Shown piece after piece: positions 35,116 through 42,752 of a stretch of DNA of 64,000 nt; position 1 is the stretch's first letter, and each line of letters opens with the position of its first letter. The position numbers and the translations under genes were made by a program. This DNA is from Psychrobium sp051201665 (lineage in GTDB: Bacteria; Pseudomonadota; Gammaproteobacteria; Enterobacterales; Psychrobiaceae), in contig NZ_CP179210.1 in assembly GCF_051201665.1 (NCBI RefSeq), positions 1,116,001-1,180,000 on the forward strand, given 5' to 3'. The notes beneath the pieces are model-generated. The model saw nothing but the letters and a program-made list of their open reading frames with translations, was not told where the DNA came from and ran no database searches.

Positions 35116-35173
35116 TTTTAACCTGACCCTATTTTATTATTTTAACCTGACCCTATTTTATTACCCTATTTTA
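35116..35173 (+). repeat. Shortening array of RAYT right ends, copy 4
   Basis: Two full units (TTTAACCTGACCCT at 35118-35131 and 35141-35154, each followed by ATTTTATTA) are followed by a shorter one (ACCCTATTTTA). The array touches the terminator of the M49 peptidase gene. Confidence 0.78.
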
Positions 35174-35176
35174 AAA

Positions 35177-35204
35177 AAAAGCACGCCAATCAGCGTGCTT
35201 TTAT
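35177..35204 (-). terminator. Terminator of the M49 peptidase gene
   Basis: GCACGC (35181-35186) and GCGTGC (35193-35198) with flanking A and T runs form a strong stem with a CAATCA loop. On the minus strand it is followed by eight T, 20 bases after the stop codon. Confidence 0.75.
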
Positions 35205-35223
35205 TTGATAGAAATACGTCAGT

Positions 35224-36918
35224 TTATTTTAAACCCAACACTTCTTTTCCTTGTTTAAAGTCGATATCCACTGGGATATTGGCTTTGGTCAACTTAGCTA
35301 AGTCAGCGGCTAGTTCTGGTTTGATTAGGCCGCTGTCTTTGATCAATTGGTCGACTTGAGCGTAATCGCCTGTGCCTTGAATGGTCAGGATAAGCTCAGA
35401 TAGGCTCGCCATGGCTTTAGCCATTTTTTCAAAGTTAACCGCGTATAAACCGTTAGCATCACGTTCAAATGCGCCTGCTTGTTGGAAGTAGTTAAAGCGA
35501 ACCATGTTGGCTTTACCGTGTGCAGAGCTTGCGCCAAAACGCACTGAGCGAAAGATGCCAGCCATGAAGGTTACATAGTTATCTTCAACAACGCCTTGTG
35601 AAATTTGTCCCTGTTTGAATAACTCAGTAATCATGTAAAGACCTAGAATATCGGCTTTACCTTCTTCTAGTGCTGATGCGTGTTCTTTTAGCGATTGACG
35701 CACGGTGCCTTTGCCGTTGATGGTGTTTTTAATACCAAGACCGTGGGCAACTTCGTGGAACATGGTGTTAGCAAAAAATGCATCGAACGTAACGTGTTTA
35801 CGTTGCTCTGGTACTATTAAAACCTTGGCGATTGGATCTAAGATATGATCGAATTTAGCCTTCATTGCATTTTTAAGCTGTAGGCGACGAGTTCCTTTTT
35901 TCAGCTGGACTTCTTCATCATTTGGTAGGTTGATGGCAATTGTTTTGCCACCTGCATTTGAGTGACCAGCGTAGTAGATAACATCGTAGGCATTTAAGTC
36001 TGCATCTGTGCCTGGAGTTTCTTGTTTGAATTTCTCATCAACCGGCAAACCGCGTTGCAGGGCTGGTAAAAAGCTCGCGAATTTAGCAAGGCGTTGTGAC
36101 CATGCTAAATCTTTTACTAGTACATAAGATTCATAGGCAGCACGGTAGCCAAATAGTTGGTCTTCATACGTTTCAATTGGACCAATAACCACATCAATTG
36201 GGTTATTTTTCATGTCCATCCAAGCAAAATCAGACGCTTTGAAGTCATCATTTAATAAGGCAACTGAGCGCATTTGTAAGTAGTTAGCGAATTCTTTATC
36301 GTCTGCTAGTGCTGACGCTTCAAGGAGTAATTTACTCGCTTGTTGTAATTCAGTTTGATAGATTTTTGAAAATGGAATTGAAATCAAAGCGCCTTTGTCA
36401 TCACGACGAATAACACTATAAAGACCTGTTTTGTCCACTGAATCTGGTGCTGCTTCTAATTCTTCCTTCGTCATGTCGTGTGGGTAGAACTGAGCACCAA
36501 GGGCTTTTTCTGCACTTTCAGTTAAGAATACGTCATCGCTTTGTAATCTGTCCCATGGGCCGTAATTGATTTTGGCATATTCACGCACTTTAGGATCGTC
36601 AATACTTGCTAGGAAGCCTGCTTTGTCATCGCCATAAGCTTGTTTCCAAAACAAATCGTCCATGATTTTACTGGCATCAATAAGTTTGCCTAACATCATT
36701 TTTTGATTGGTAGATAGATGTGATAAGTCAGTGTTTAACGTCACTTCTTGATAAATACCTAAACGATCGCTAAATGCTGGAAGTCGTTGTGGGCCAGTTT
36801 GAACTGTTGCGGTTTCTTTCTTAGCTTGTGTTGTTTCAGTAGTTGGTTTGGCAGACTCGCCACAGCCGCTTAGCGCGACAATTCCTGAAATCATCAGGGC
36901 AATTGAAGTTTTCTTCAT
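35224..36918 (-). CDS. M49-like zinc peptidase lipoprotein (dipeptidyl-peptidase III related)
   Basis: The 564-residue protein has a lipoprotein signal with lipobox ALSGC (C19), then a Thr/Glu-rich linker. The catalytic region has HEVAHGLG (zinc-binding HExxH near residue 390) followed about 35 residues later by EEGKADILGLY, the second zinc-ligand motif. This is the arrangement of the M49 group, where DPP III itself has HELLGH and EECRAE. It probably releases dipeptides at the membrane or cell surface. It stands alone with its own terminator and marks the return to core genome after the mobile region. Confidence 0.8.
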   Translation of the reverse strand: MKKTSIALMISGIVALSGCGESAKPTTETTQAKKETATVQTGPQRLPAFSDRLGIYQEVTLNTDLSHLSTNQKMMLGKLIDASKIMDDLFWKQAYGDDKAGFLASIDDPKVREYAKINYGPWDRLQSDDVFLTESAEKALGAQFYPHDMTKEELEAAPDSVDKTGLYSVIRRDDKGALISIPFSKIYQTELQQASKLLLEASALADDKEFANYLQMRSVALLNDDFKASDFAWMDMKNNPIDVVIGPIETYEDQLFGYRAAYESYVLVKDLAWSQRLAKFASFLPALQRGLPVDEKFKQETPGTDADLNAYDVIYYAGHSNAGGKTIAINLPNDEEVQLKKGTRRLQLKNAMKAKFDHILDPIAKVLIVPEQRKHVTFDAFFANTMFHEVAHGLGIKNTINGKGTVRQSLKEHASALEEGKADILGLYMITELFKQGQISQGVVEDNYVTFMAGIFRSVRFGASSAHGKANMVRFNYFQQAGAFERDANGLYAVNFEKMAKAMASLSELILTIQGTGDYAQVDQLIKDSGLIKPELAADLAKLTKANIPVDIDFKQGKEVLGLK

Positions 36919-36957
36919 GAGAGATCTCTTATTGTTTTTAATTTGATTGGTTAAGAA

Positions 36958-37107
36958 TCACCATTTCTCTTCGTCTTCATCCCATTTATCATCGTAGGTT
37001 GACTCCTTAGGTGGTGGCATTTTTACCTTGTTGCTCGCTTTAATTAGCGCAAATTGTGATAACACAATACCTAGAACGACGGCGATAATGAGAATAATCC
37101 AAATCAT
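36958..37107 (-). CDS. DUF2897-type small membrane protein
   Basis: This 49-codon gene begins with an ATG at 37107 that overlaps the stop of the M15 peptidase gene (ATGA). A single transmembrane helix (MIWIILIIAVVLGIVLSQFA) is followed by a proline-rich, acidic tail (KMPPPKESTYDDKWDEDEEK). Length and layout match DUF2897 proteins, which follow a D-Ala-D-Ala carboxypeptidase-like gene in several marine gammaproteobacteria. Function is unknown. Confidence 0.72.
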   Translation of the reverse strand: MIWIILIIAVVLGIVLSQFALIKASNKVKMPPPKESTYDDKWDEDEEKW

Positions 37108-37808
37108 AATGAGTGCTTCTCTATGTTGGTAATATATTGAGTGTAGATGTTATCTAGTGATGCTAACACTTCTGCCTTTAAACCGATATCGTGGTTGGCA
37201 ATTGTTTGTTGCAGTAAATCAAATGACAGCGTATTTGTTAATGCTTGAGACTGTGAAATATGACTAATATGCCACGGCTCGCGTGCTACGCCGCCGTTAT
37301 ACTGTTGATAAGGAAGAAAAAAGCCATGGGCAGTTAAATTTTCACTAAGCCACTGTCCTAGCTGAGCCATTGGTCCATCTTGCTCATACTCCCAAGGCTC
37401 TAGTTGTAATGGCTGGTTTAGCATACTGGGGGCAAACACATCAATGTCAGTACCCCAATGATGGCGACTTGCACCCGGTAACGCTGACCAGTGAAGAATA
37501 TGTTTAAGCAGCTGCGCTTTAGTCACAGACGCTATATTAATCGTTTGATCATTGGCATCTCTAACAGGGCGTAAGCCATTTGCTTTGTTGTTCCAAATCA
37601 TTTGTTGGCGCTCGAATGAACGAAAGCCGCTGGCAATGCACAGATCGATATTATCGTCTTTAGCACTGGCAACGAGACCTTGCCAGTCACTTAGGACTTC
37701 AGAGTGTAGTAACTGCTGATGACCATTAGATTGCACAGGGCTGAGGTGCGATTCTGTTAGCCCTAGTGCTATTTTTTCCCTGTTTGTTAGCGAAGATTCA
37801 AATGACAT
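37104..37808 (-). CDS. M15-family D-alanyl-D-alanine carboxypeptidase
   Basis: The start at 37808 (second ATG) is preferred because AAAGGG is then eight bases upstream. The protein of about 234 residues has the VanY/M15B zinc site: SGFRSFERQ, SRHHWGTDIDVF (His and Asp ligands) and EPWHISHI (final His). It would trim D-Ala from peptidoglycan peptides. No signal peptide is seen, which is common for this subgroup and suggests a cytosolic role in recycling. It lies seven bases after dapE (diaminopimelate synthesis) and overlaps a DUF2897 gene, a cell-wall themed operon. Confidence 0.85.
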   Translation of the reverse strand: MSFESSLTNREKIALGLTESHLSPVQSNGHQQLLHSEVLSDWQGLVASAKDDNIDLCIASGFRSFERQQMIWNNKANGLRPVRDANDQTINIASVTKAQLLKHILHWSALPGASRHHWGTDIDVFAPSMLNQPLQLEPWEYEQDGPMAQLGQWLSENLTAHGFFLPYQQYNGGVAREPWHISHISQSQALTNTLSFDLLQQTIANHDIGLKAEVLASLDNIYTQYITNIEKHSL

Positions 37809-37820
37809 CAGCATAGCCCT

Positions 37821-38975
37821 TTAATCGAGAAGTAACTTTTCTAACAAACGCTGATACACATCAGTAAGAATTTCTAAATCGTTAAATTTCACGCATTCGT
37901 TAACCTGATGAATAGTGGCGTTCACTGGCCCTAATTCGACAAGTTCTGCGCCAGTTGGTGCAATAAAACGACCATCAGATGTACCGCCGCTGGTTTGTGG
38001 ATCGGTATTATAGCCTGTGATTTCTTTAATCGATGAACGGACAGCGTTTAATAAATCGCCGTGATCCGTAAGGAACGGCAAGCCATTATAGGTCCAGTCG
38101 ATATCATAATCTAAGCCGTGTTGATCTAGGATCGCAATAACTCGCGTTTTAATTAGATCGAATGTTAGCTCGGTCGAAAAGCGCAGATTAAATTGCACTT
38201 TTAATAGCCCCGGAATGACGTTACCCGCGCCAGTGCCACCATTGATATTGGATATTTGAAAGCTCGTCGGTGGAAAGTATTCATTGCCGTTGTCCCACAC
38301 CGTTTTTGCTAACTCATCAAGCGCAAGCATGGCTTTGTGAATGGGGTTATTTGCAAGATGAGGATAGGCTACGTGGCCTTGCTTACCGTTGATAATGAGA
38401 TCACCCGTCAATGAACCACGGCGACCGTTTTTAACTACATCACCTAACTTCGCTGTGCTACTTGGCTCGCCAACAATACAATATTGAATTTTTTCGTTGC
38501 GGGCCTCAAGCGTATCGATAACGCGGGTAGTTCCGTTAATAAACGGGCCTTCTTCGTCACTGGTAATGAGAAAAGCGATAGAGCCTTTATGATTAGGGTA
38601 CTGCTCAACAAAGCGTTTAGTGGCAATCACCATGGCCGCGAGACTACCTTTCATATCGGCAGCGCCGCGCCCGTGTAACATGCCATCAATAAGCTTAGGC
38701 TCAAATGGGGGATTGTCCCAGTGACTCTCTTCACCCACAGGTACAACGTCGGTATGGCCTGCAAAACAAAACAGCGGGCCAGTGTTGCCTTTACGTGCCC
38801 ACATGTTTTGCGTGTCTTCAAAGTTCATTGGCTCGATGTTAAAACCTAATGGCTCTAAATAGCTAGCCATGAGGGCTTGGCAACCTTCATCAAGTGGGGT
38901 GATTGATGGGCGCGATAAGATATCGATGCTTAAATCAAATAACGCTCGATCGTTAATGGTGTTTACGTCAGACAT
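37821..38975 (-). CDS. dapE: Succinyl-diaminopimelate desuccinylase
   Basis: DapE hydrolyses N-succinyl-LL-diaminopimelate to LL-DAP and succinate in lysine and peptidoglycan synthesis. The 384-residue M20 metallopeptidase shows CFAGHTDVVPVG (first zinc His/Asp), GRGAADMKGSLAAMV (bridging Asp), ITSDEEGPF (Glu base) and TSGGTSDGRF (a DapE signature). The length is normal. It is preceded by an arsC/spx-like gene and followed by an M15 carboxypeptidase gene on the same strand with small gaps, an arrangement shared by many gammaproteobacteria. Confidence 0.95.
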   Translation of the reverse strand: MSDVNTINDRALFDLSIDILSRPSITPLDEGCQALMASYLEPLGFNIEPMNFEDTQNMWARKGNTGPLFCFAGHTDVVPVGEESHWDNPPFEPKLIDGMLHGRGAADMKGSLAAMVIATKRFVEQYPNHKGSIAFLITSDEEGPFINGTTRVIDTLEARNEKIQYCIVGEPSSTAKLGDVVKNGRRGSLTGDLIINGKQGHVAYPHLANNPIHKAMLALDELAKTVWDNGNEYFPPTSFQISNINGGTGAGNVIPGLLKVQFNLRFSTELTFDLIKTRVIAILDQHGLDYDIDWTYNGLPFLTDHGDLLNAVRSSIKEITGYNTDPQTSGGTSDGRFIAPTGAELVELGPVNATIHQVNECVKFNDLEILTDVYQRLLEKLLLD

Positions 38976-38998
38976 GGTGATTTCACTTACCTAAGCGG

Positions 38999-39346
38999 TT
39001 ATTCAAAAAAGGCTTGATACTGAGCGTCTTTAAAGCCCAACAAGGCGTCACTGCCTTTCACTAATAAAGGACGTTTGATTAATGTTGGTGTTGCTAAGAA
39101 AAGGGTTTTTAATGCCGCTGGTGTCGTATCGGCTTTTTGCGCGTCAGTTAGTGCGCGGTAACTCGTGCTGCGTTTATTTAGCATTTGCTCAACATCGCTG
39201 ATTTCACACAGGCTATCTAATAATGTGCTATCTAAACCATCGACACGGTAATCATGGAAAGTGTATTCAACATTGTTAGCATCAAGCCATTTTAGTGCTT
39301 TTTTAATCGTATCGCAGTTTTTGATGCCGTAAATAGTGGTGCTCAT
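38999..39346 (-). CDS. ArsC/Spx-family (YffB-like) protein
   Basis: The 115-residue thioredoxin-fold protein has the single-cysteine motif YGIKNCDTIKKA at its N terminus and ends with LLVKGSDALLGF, typical of YffB-like members of the ArsC family. These are usually annotated as arsenate reductase-like but probably act as glutathione-dependent thiol reductases. It sits 23 bases upstream of dapE, as in E. coli, and is likely in the same transcript. No arsenic resistance genes are nearby. Confidence 0.9.
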   Translation of the reverse strand: MSTTIYGIKNCDTIKKALKWLDANNVEYTFHDYRVDGLDSTLLDSLCEISDVEQMLNKRSTSYRALTDAQKADTTPAALKTLFLATPTLIKRPLLVKGSDALLGFKDAQYQAFFE

Positions 39347-39360
39347 GAGATTTCCTAAAT

Positions 39361-39852
39361 TTATTTTTGTTTGATGATGCCGGTTAGCACGGTTTCTTCT
39401 GCGACTCTGACATTGCCATATTGTGGCTTAGTTGTTAACACGCCATGGCTGATAAGCAGGGCAATATCGAGATGCGGAAGTTGTTTTCTAATGTTTATTA
39501 GATCAAGTTCAATCAAAGGGTCGCCTTGCTTGACACGTTGTCCAACATTTATTTTTCGAGTGAAGCCAACGCCATGAGTCGTTATTGCGCTAGAACCGCA
39601 TGTGAGTTCTACGATGACACCATGAGAGGCTTGTAATTTTATTTGGTGACTAGTCGCTGCCACTTCCGTTATCACACCATCACATGGCGCCACTAGGCGA
39701 CTGCCTAATGGTTTTAGCATAATGCCTTGACCTTGCAAGCCATGACTAATTACTGGCTCATAATGCTCGGTTAACGGTAATGCTTCGCCGCTGATAGGAG
39801 CCACTAAATCGAGCTTTGTAAGTTGTGAAGATGGTTTGTCTAGCGTGGTCAT
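39361..39852 (-). CDS. EIIA-Glc-like protein lacking the phospho-acceptor histidine
   Basis: The 163-residue protein aligns without gaps to the core of enzyme IIA-Glc (GIMLKPLGSRLVAPCDG; VGQRVKQGDPLIELDL). The second active-site histidine of E. coli (His75) is kept as H69. The phosphorylated His90, in LFVHFG, is replaced by Thr (T84 in VELTCG). It therefore should not accept phosphate from HPr in the normal way. No other PTS genes are in the window. It could be a binding or regulatory relic that mimics unphosphorylated EIIA. It follows the ACT-domain gene by four bases and precedes the arsC-like gene by 14. Confidence 0.85.
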   Translation of the reverse strand: MTTLDKPSSQLTKLDLVAPISGEALPLTEHYEPVISHGLQGQGIMLKPLGSRLVAPCDGVITEVAATSHQIKLQASHGVIVELTCGSSAITTHGVGFTRKINVGQRVKQGDPLIELDLINIRKQLPHLDIALLISHGVLTTKPQYGNVRVAEETVLTGIIKQK

Positions 39853-39856
39853 ATTG

Positions 39857-40255
39857 TTATTGAGGTTTGTTTAATTGATTAACTTTGTAGTCATTTTTCT
39901 CTAGCACTGCAATCGCCTGCGCAAAGGTGTCTTTTTTGACAAGGATATAGTCGGTATCGAATGTAGAGATAGCAAAAATACTAATATCAGCTTCGGCTAA
40001 TGCGCCTGCGATACCCGATAAAATACCAGTCAGTGAGAAGTTTAAAGGCCCCATCACTTCGAGACAACGCCAGCCTGATTCTTGGTCATGGCTTGCTAGA
40101 GCAAGCGACGAAGGAACAACAACAGATAATTCGTCTTCAGTTTTAGCGAGGAAATAAATATCTTGATCAAAAATACGTCCGTCAGGGCGCGTTTCTGGTG
40201 TAAAACTGTGAATGGTAAATTCTACTTGTAGTTCTGCTAACGTCTGCTTAGGCAT
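39857..40255 (-). CDS. ACT-domain protein
   Basis: The 132-residue protein has two ACT-like halves: an N-terminal LAELQVEFTIHSFTPE segment, then a C-terminal part with GPLNFSLTGILSGIAGALAE and ADISIFAISTFDTDYILVKK. It resembles ACT_7-type proteins thought to sense amino acids. No catalytic domain is attached. It is the first gene of the EIIA-like/arsC-like/dapE/M15/DUF2897 run on the minus strand. Its ligand is unknown, with lysine-pathway metabolites as possible candidates given dapE in the same run. Confidence 0.8.
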   Translation of the reverse strand: MPKQTLAELQVEFTIHSFTPETRPDGRIFDQDIYFLAKTEDELSVVVPSSLALASHDQESGWRCLEVMGPLNFSLTGILSGIAGALAEADISIFAISTFDTDYILVKKDTFAQAIAVLEKNDYKVNQLNKPQ

Positions 40256-40689
40256 TCAATCTGCTCCACGAAATACTGCTGTCCATTGAGCGGTTTAGTC
40301 TACCTTTTAATACAACAAAGGGGAACCTAAGTTCTAATGCTGTTCAGTTAAGCGGATACATTGATTTGAGAGGTGTATTTGATGTGCTATTGGTTTCATT
40401 TATCTAATTGAAATGAGTGAAAGCACACCAGTTACTTTTCTTTGCATCGCCAAAGAAAAGTAACCAAAAGAAAGGCGACCCGTGGTTTATCTCTTGCTCT
40501 TAAATGATAAATTTACTTTTCAATACCGTATTTTATCCGCGTCCTGCGGCAAATACTCAAAAATCGTCCTGATTTTTGTATTGGTTAATTTCTAATTTAA
40601 GGCGATAAACGACGGGACTAAACCGCGCTGATAGATTTTCAAATTCTCTATCAGAAAAATACTAGAGCCTATGTTTCCTTTTAATGCAA
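40256..40689. other. Intergenic repeat region with a perfect 14-bp hairpin
   Basis: GTTACTTTTCTTTG (40431-40444) and CAAAGAAAAGTAAC (40451-40464) form a perfect stem with a six-base loop. The following ACCAAAAGAAAGGCGACC and GTCCTGCGGC blocks belong to a repeat type often seen between genes in gammaproteobacteria. A second short palindrome (TGATAGA/TCTATCA) lies near 40632-40656. No gene is evident. Confidence 0.55.
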
Positions 40690-41658
40690 TTATTGAACGT
40701 TTTCTTGTTCGCCAAATACGTTAGCAAATAAAGCCGTAGACAAGTAGCGCTCGCCTGAGCTCGGTAAGATAACAACGATAGTTTTGCCTGCAAACTCTGG
40801 TAATTCAGCAATGCGATTGGCAGCAATGACAGCAGCGCCTGAAGAAATACCCGCTAAAATGCCTTCTTCGTCCATTAAACGTTGCGCCATTTCAATGGCT
40901 TCTTCGTTGTCAACTTGCTCTACAAGGTCAACAAGATCAAGATCTAGGTTACCCGGTATAAAACCAGCACCAATGCCTTGAATTTTGTGAGGTCCAGGTG
41001 TTAGTTCTTCACCGGCTTTCGCTTGGGTGATCACTGGTGAGTTTGTCGGCTCAACGGCTACTGAGGTGATTGCTTTACCTTGGATTTGCTTAATGTATTT
41101 GCTAACCCCTGAGATAGTGCCGCCAGTACCAACGCCAGCAACAAATACGTCGATTTCGCCGTCAGTGTCTTCCCAAATTTCAGGGCCAGTTGTTTTAACA
41201 TGAATTTCAGGGTTGGCTGGATTTTCGAATTGCTTAAGTAATACATATCTTTCAGGTGCGCTGTCTTTAAACTCTTGCGCTTTAGCAATTGCGCCGCCCA
41301 TGCCTTTAGCACCTTCGGTTAATACTAAATTAGCACCTAACGCTTTTAGTAATTTTCGGCGCTCTAGGCTCATGGTGTCTGGCATGGTCAGTGTTAGTTT
41401 GTAACCACGAGAAGCGGCAACGAACGCTAACGCAATACCAGTGTTACCACTGGTTGCTTCGATAAGTTCTTTATCTTTGGTTAGCTCGCCATTTTTTTCA
41501 GCTGCCCAAATCATATTGGCACCGATACGACATTTAACGCTGAAGCTCGGGTTGCGGCTTTCTACCTTCGCAATCACCTTGCCATTTGATACTTTATTTA
41601 AACGAACTAGTGGTGTTTTACCAATAGTTTGTGAATTGTCTTCTACGATATTAGCCAT
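40690..41658 (-). CDS. cysK: Cysteine synthase A (O-acetylserine sulfhydrylase)
   Basis: CysK joins O-acetylserine and sulfide to make cysteine, the end point of the sulfate pathway encoded later in the window. The start MANIVEDNSQTIGKTPLVRL at 41658 fits the family; the in-frame ATG at 41706 would add 16 atypical residues. PLP lysine K42 lies in SFSVKCRIGANMIW, with the substrate loop TSGNTGIAL and the phosphate loop GVGTGGTISG. The 322-residue length is normal. It is monocistronic, divergent from the moxR-type gene. Sulfide supply comes from cysJI. Confidence 0.95.
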   Translation of the reverse strand: MANIVEDNSQTIGKTPLVRLNKVSNGKVIAKVESRNPSFSVKCRIGANMIWAAEKNGELTKDKELIEATSGNTGIALAFVAASRGYKLTLTMPDTMSLERRKLLKALGANLVLTEGAKGMGGAIAKAQEFKDSAPERYVLLKQFENPANPEIHVKTTGPEIWEDTDGEIDVFVAGVGTGGTISGVSKYIKQIQGKAITSVAVEPTNSPVITQAKAGEELTPGPHKIQGIGAGFIPGNLDLDLVDLVEQVDNEEAIEMAQRLMDEEGILAGISSGAAVIAANRIAELPEFAGKTIVVILPSSGERYLSTALFANVFGEQENVQ

Positions 41659-41909
41659 GTTTTTTCTCACTCTATTAGGCGACAGGACTCTGTCATAATT
41701 GGTCATAATTGAATAAATTTCTTCTGTTATAACTAGATTATCGAATTGAGCAAATAAGTGAAATGATATTTCGTTATAACGATATGTAATAAAAAGCTAA
41801 GTTCTTATTCCAATAAGTCAAATGTTTTTTTACTTATGATGATTTTATGTTGGTACTGGTTTTATGTTAGTGTTTAAACATCTGTTTAATCTTCTATAAA
41901 AAATCTACT

Positions 41910-42752
41910 ATGTCTTTTGAATCTACTGAAAATTATGTGGTAAGCGATGAGCTTCGCTTAGCCGTACAAGCTGCTATTACTCTTGAAAAACCATTATTAA
42001 TAAAAGGTGAACCTGGCACTGGTAAAACGATGTTGGCGCTTGAGCTAGCAAAGTCGATGAAGGCGCCGTTATTACAATGGCACATCAAATCGACAACCAA
42101 GGCACAACAGGGTTTATATGAATATGATGCCGTATCGCGCTTACGAGATTCACAACTTGGCGATGATCGCGTCAAAGACATTGGTAATTACATTGTTAAA
42201 GGCAAAATGTGGCAAGCCTTTGAAAGTGCGCAGCGTCCAATACTATTAATAGATGAGATTGATAAAGCGGACATCGAATTTCCAAACGACTTATTGCAAG
42301 AGCTCGATAAAATGGAGTTTTTTGTTTATGAAACTCAAGAGTTGGTCAAAGCGAAAGTTCGCCCAATTGTTATTATTACGTCAAACAACGAAAAAGAATT
42401 GCCAGATGCCTTTTTACGTCGCTGTTTTTTCCATTACATTCAATTCCCTGATGAAGCGCAAATGCAAGAAATTGTGAATGTACATTTTCCTGATGTGAAG
42501 CCTAAGTTACTTGAGCAAGCATTAACGCGTTTTTTTGAAATGCGTCAATTAGGCGGCATTAAGAAGAAACCGTCGACTTCTGAATTGCTCGATTGGCTTA
42601 AATTGTTATTAGCACAAGATATTGCGCCTGAAGTGCTTCGCGACAAACAGCATGATGAATCAATTATGCCGTTATATGGCGCGCTTTTAAAAAATGAGCA
42701 GGATATGACGTTATTTGAAAAAATCGCGTTTTTGGCGCGTAGGCAACAATAA
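41910..42752 (+). CDS. MoxR-family AAA+ ATPase
   Basis: The 280-residue AAA+ protein has Walker A GEPGTGKT (33-40), Walker B ILLIDEIDKAD and sensor 1 IVIITSNNEKELPDAFLRR. MoxR ATPases work with VWA proteins as chaperones that insert cofactors or activate enzymes. Here the VWA gene follows at once, the TAA and ATG sharing one base (TAATG). An RDD membrane protein follows, so the complex may act at the inner membrane. The client is unknown. Confidence 0.92.
   Translation: MSFESTENYVVSDELRLAVQAAITLEKPLLIKGEPGTGKTMLALELAKSMKAPLLQWHIKSTTKAQQGLYEYDAVSRLRDSQLGDDRVKDIGNYIVKGKMWQAFESAQRPILLIDEIDKADIEFPNDLLQELDKMEFFVYETQELVKAKVRPIVIITSNNEKELPDAFLRRCFFHYIQFPDEAQMQEIVNVHFPDVKPKLLEQALTRFFEMRQLGGIKKKPSTSELLDWLKLLLAQDIAPEVLRDKQHDESIMPLYGALLKNEQDMTLFEKIAFLARRQQ

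Noticed and set aside
40690..41706. CysK with an N-terminal extension
   Set aside because: The extra 16 residues are atypical. The ATG at 41658 matches the family start, so the longer form is probably an artefact of start choice.
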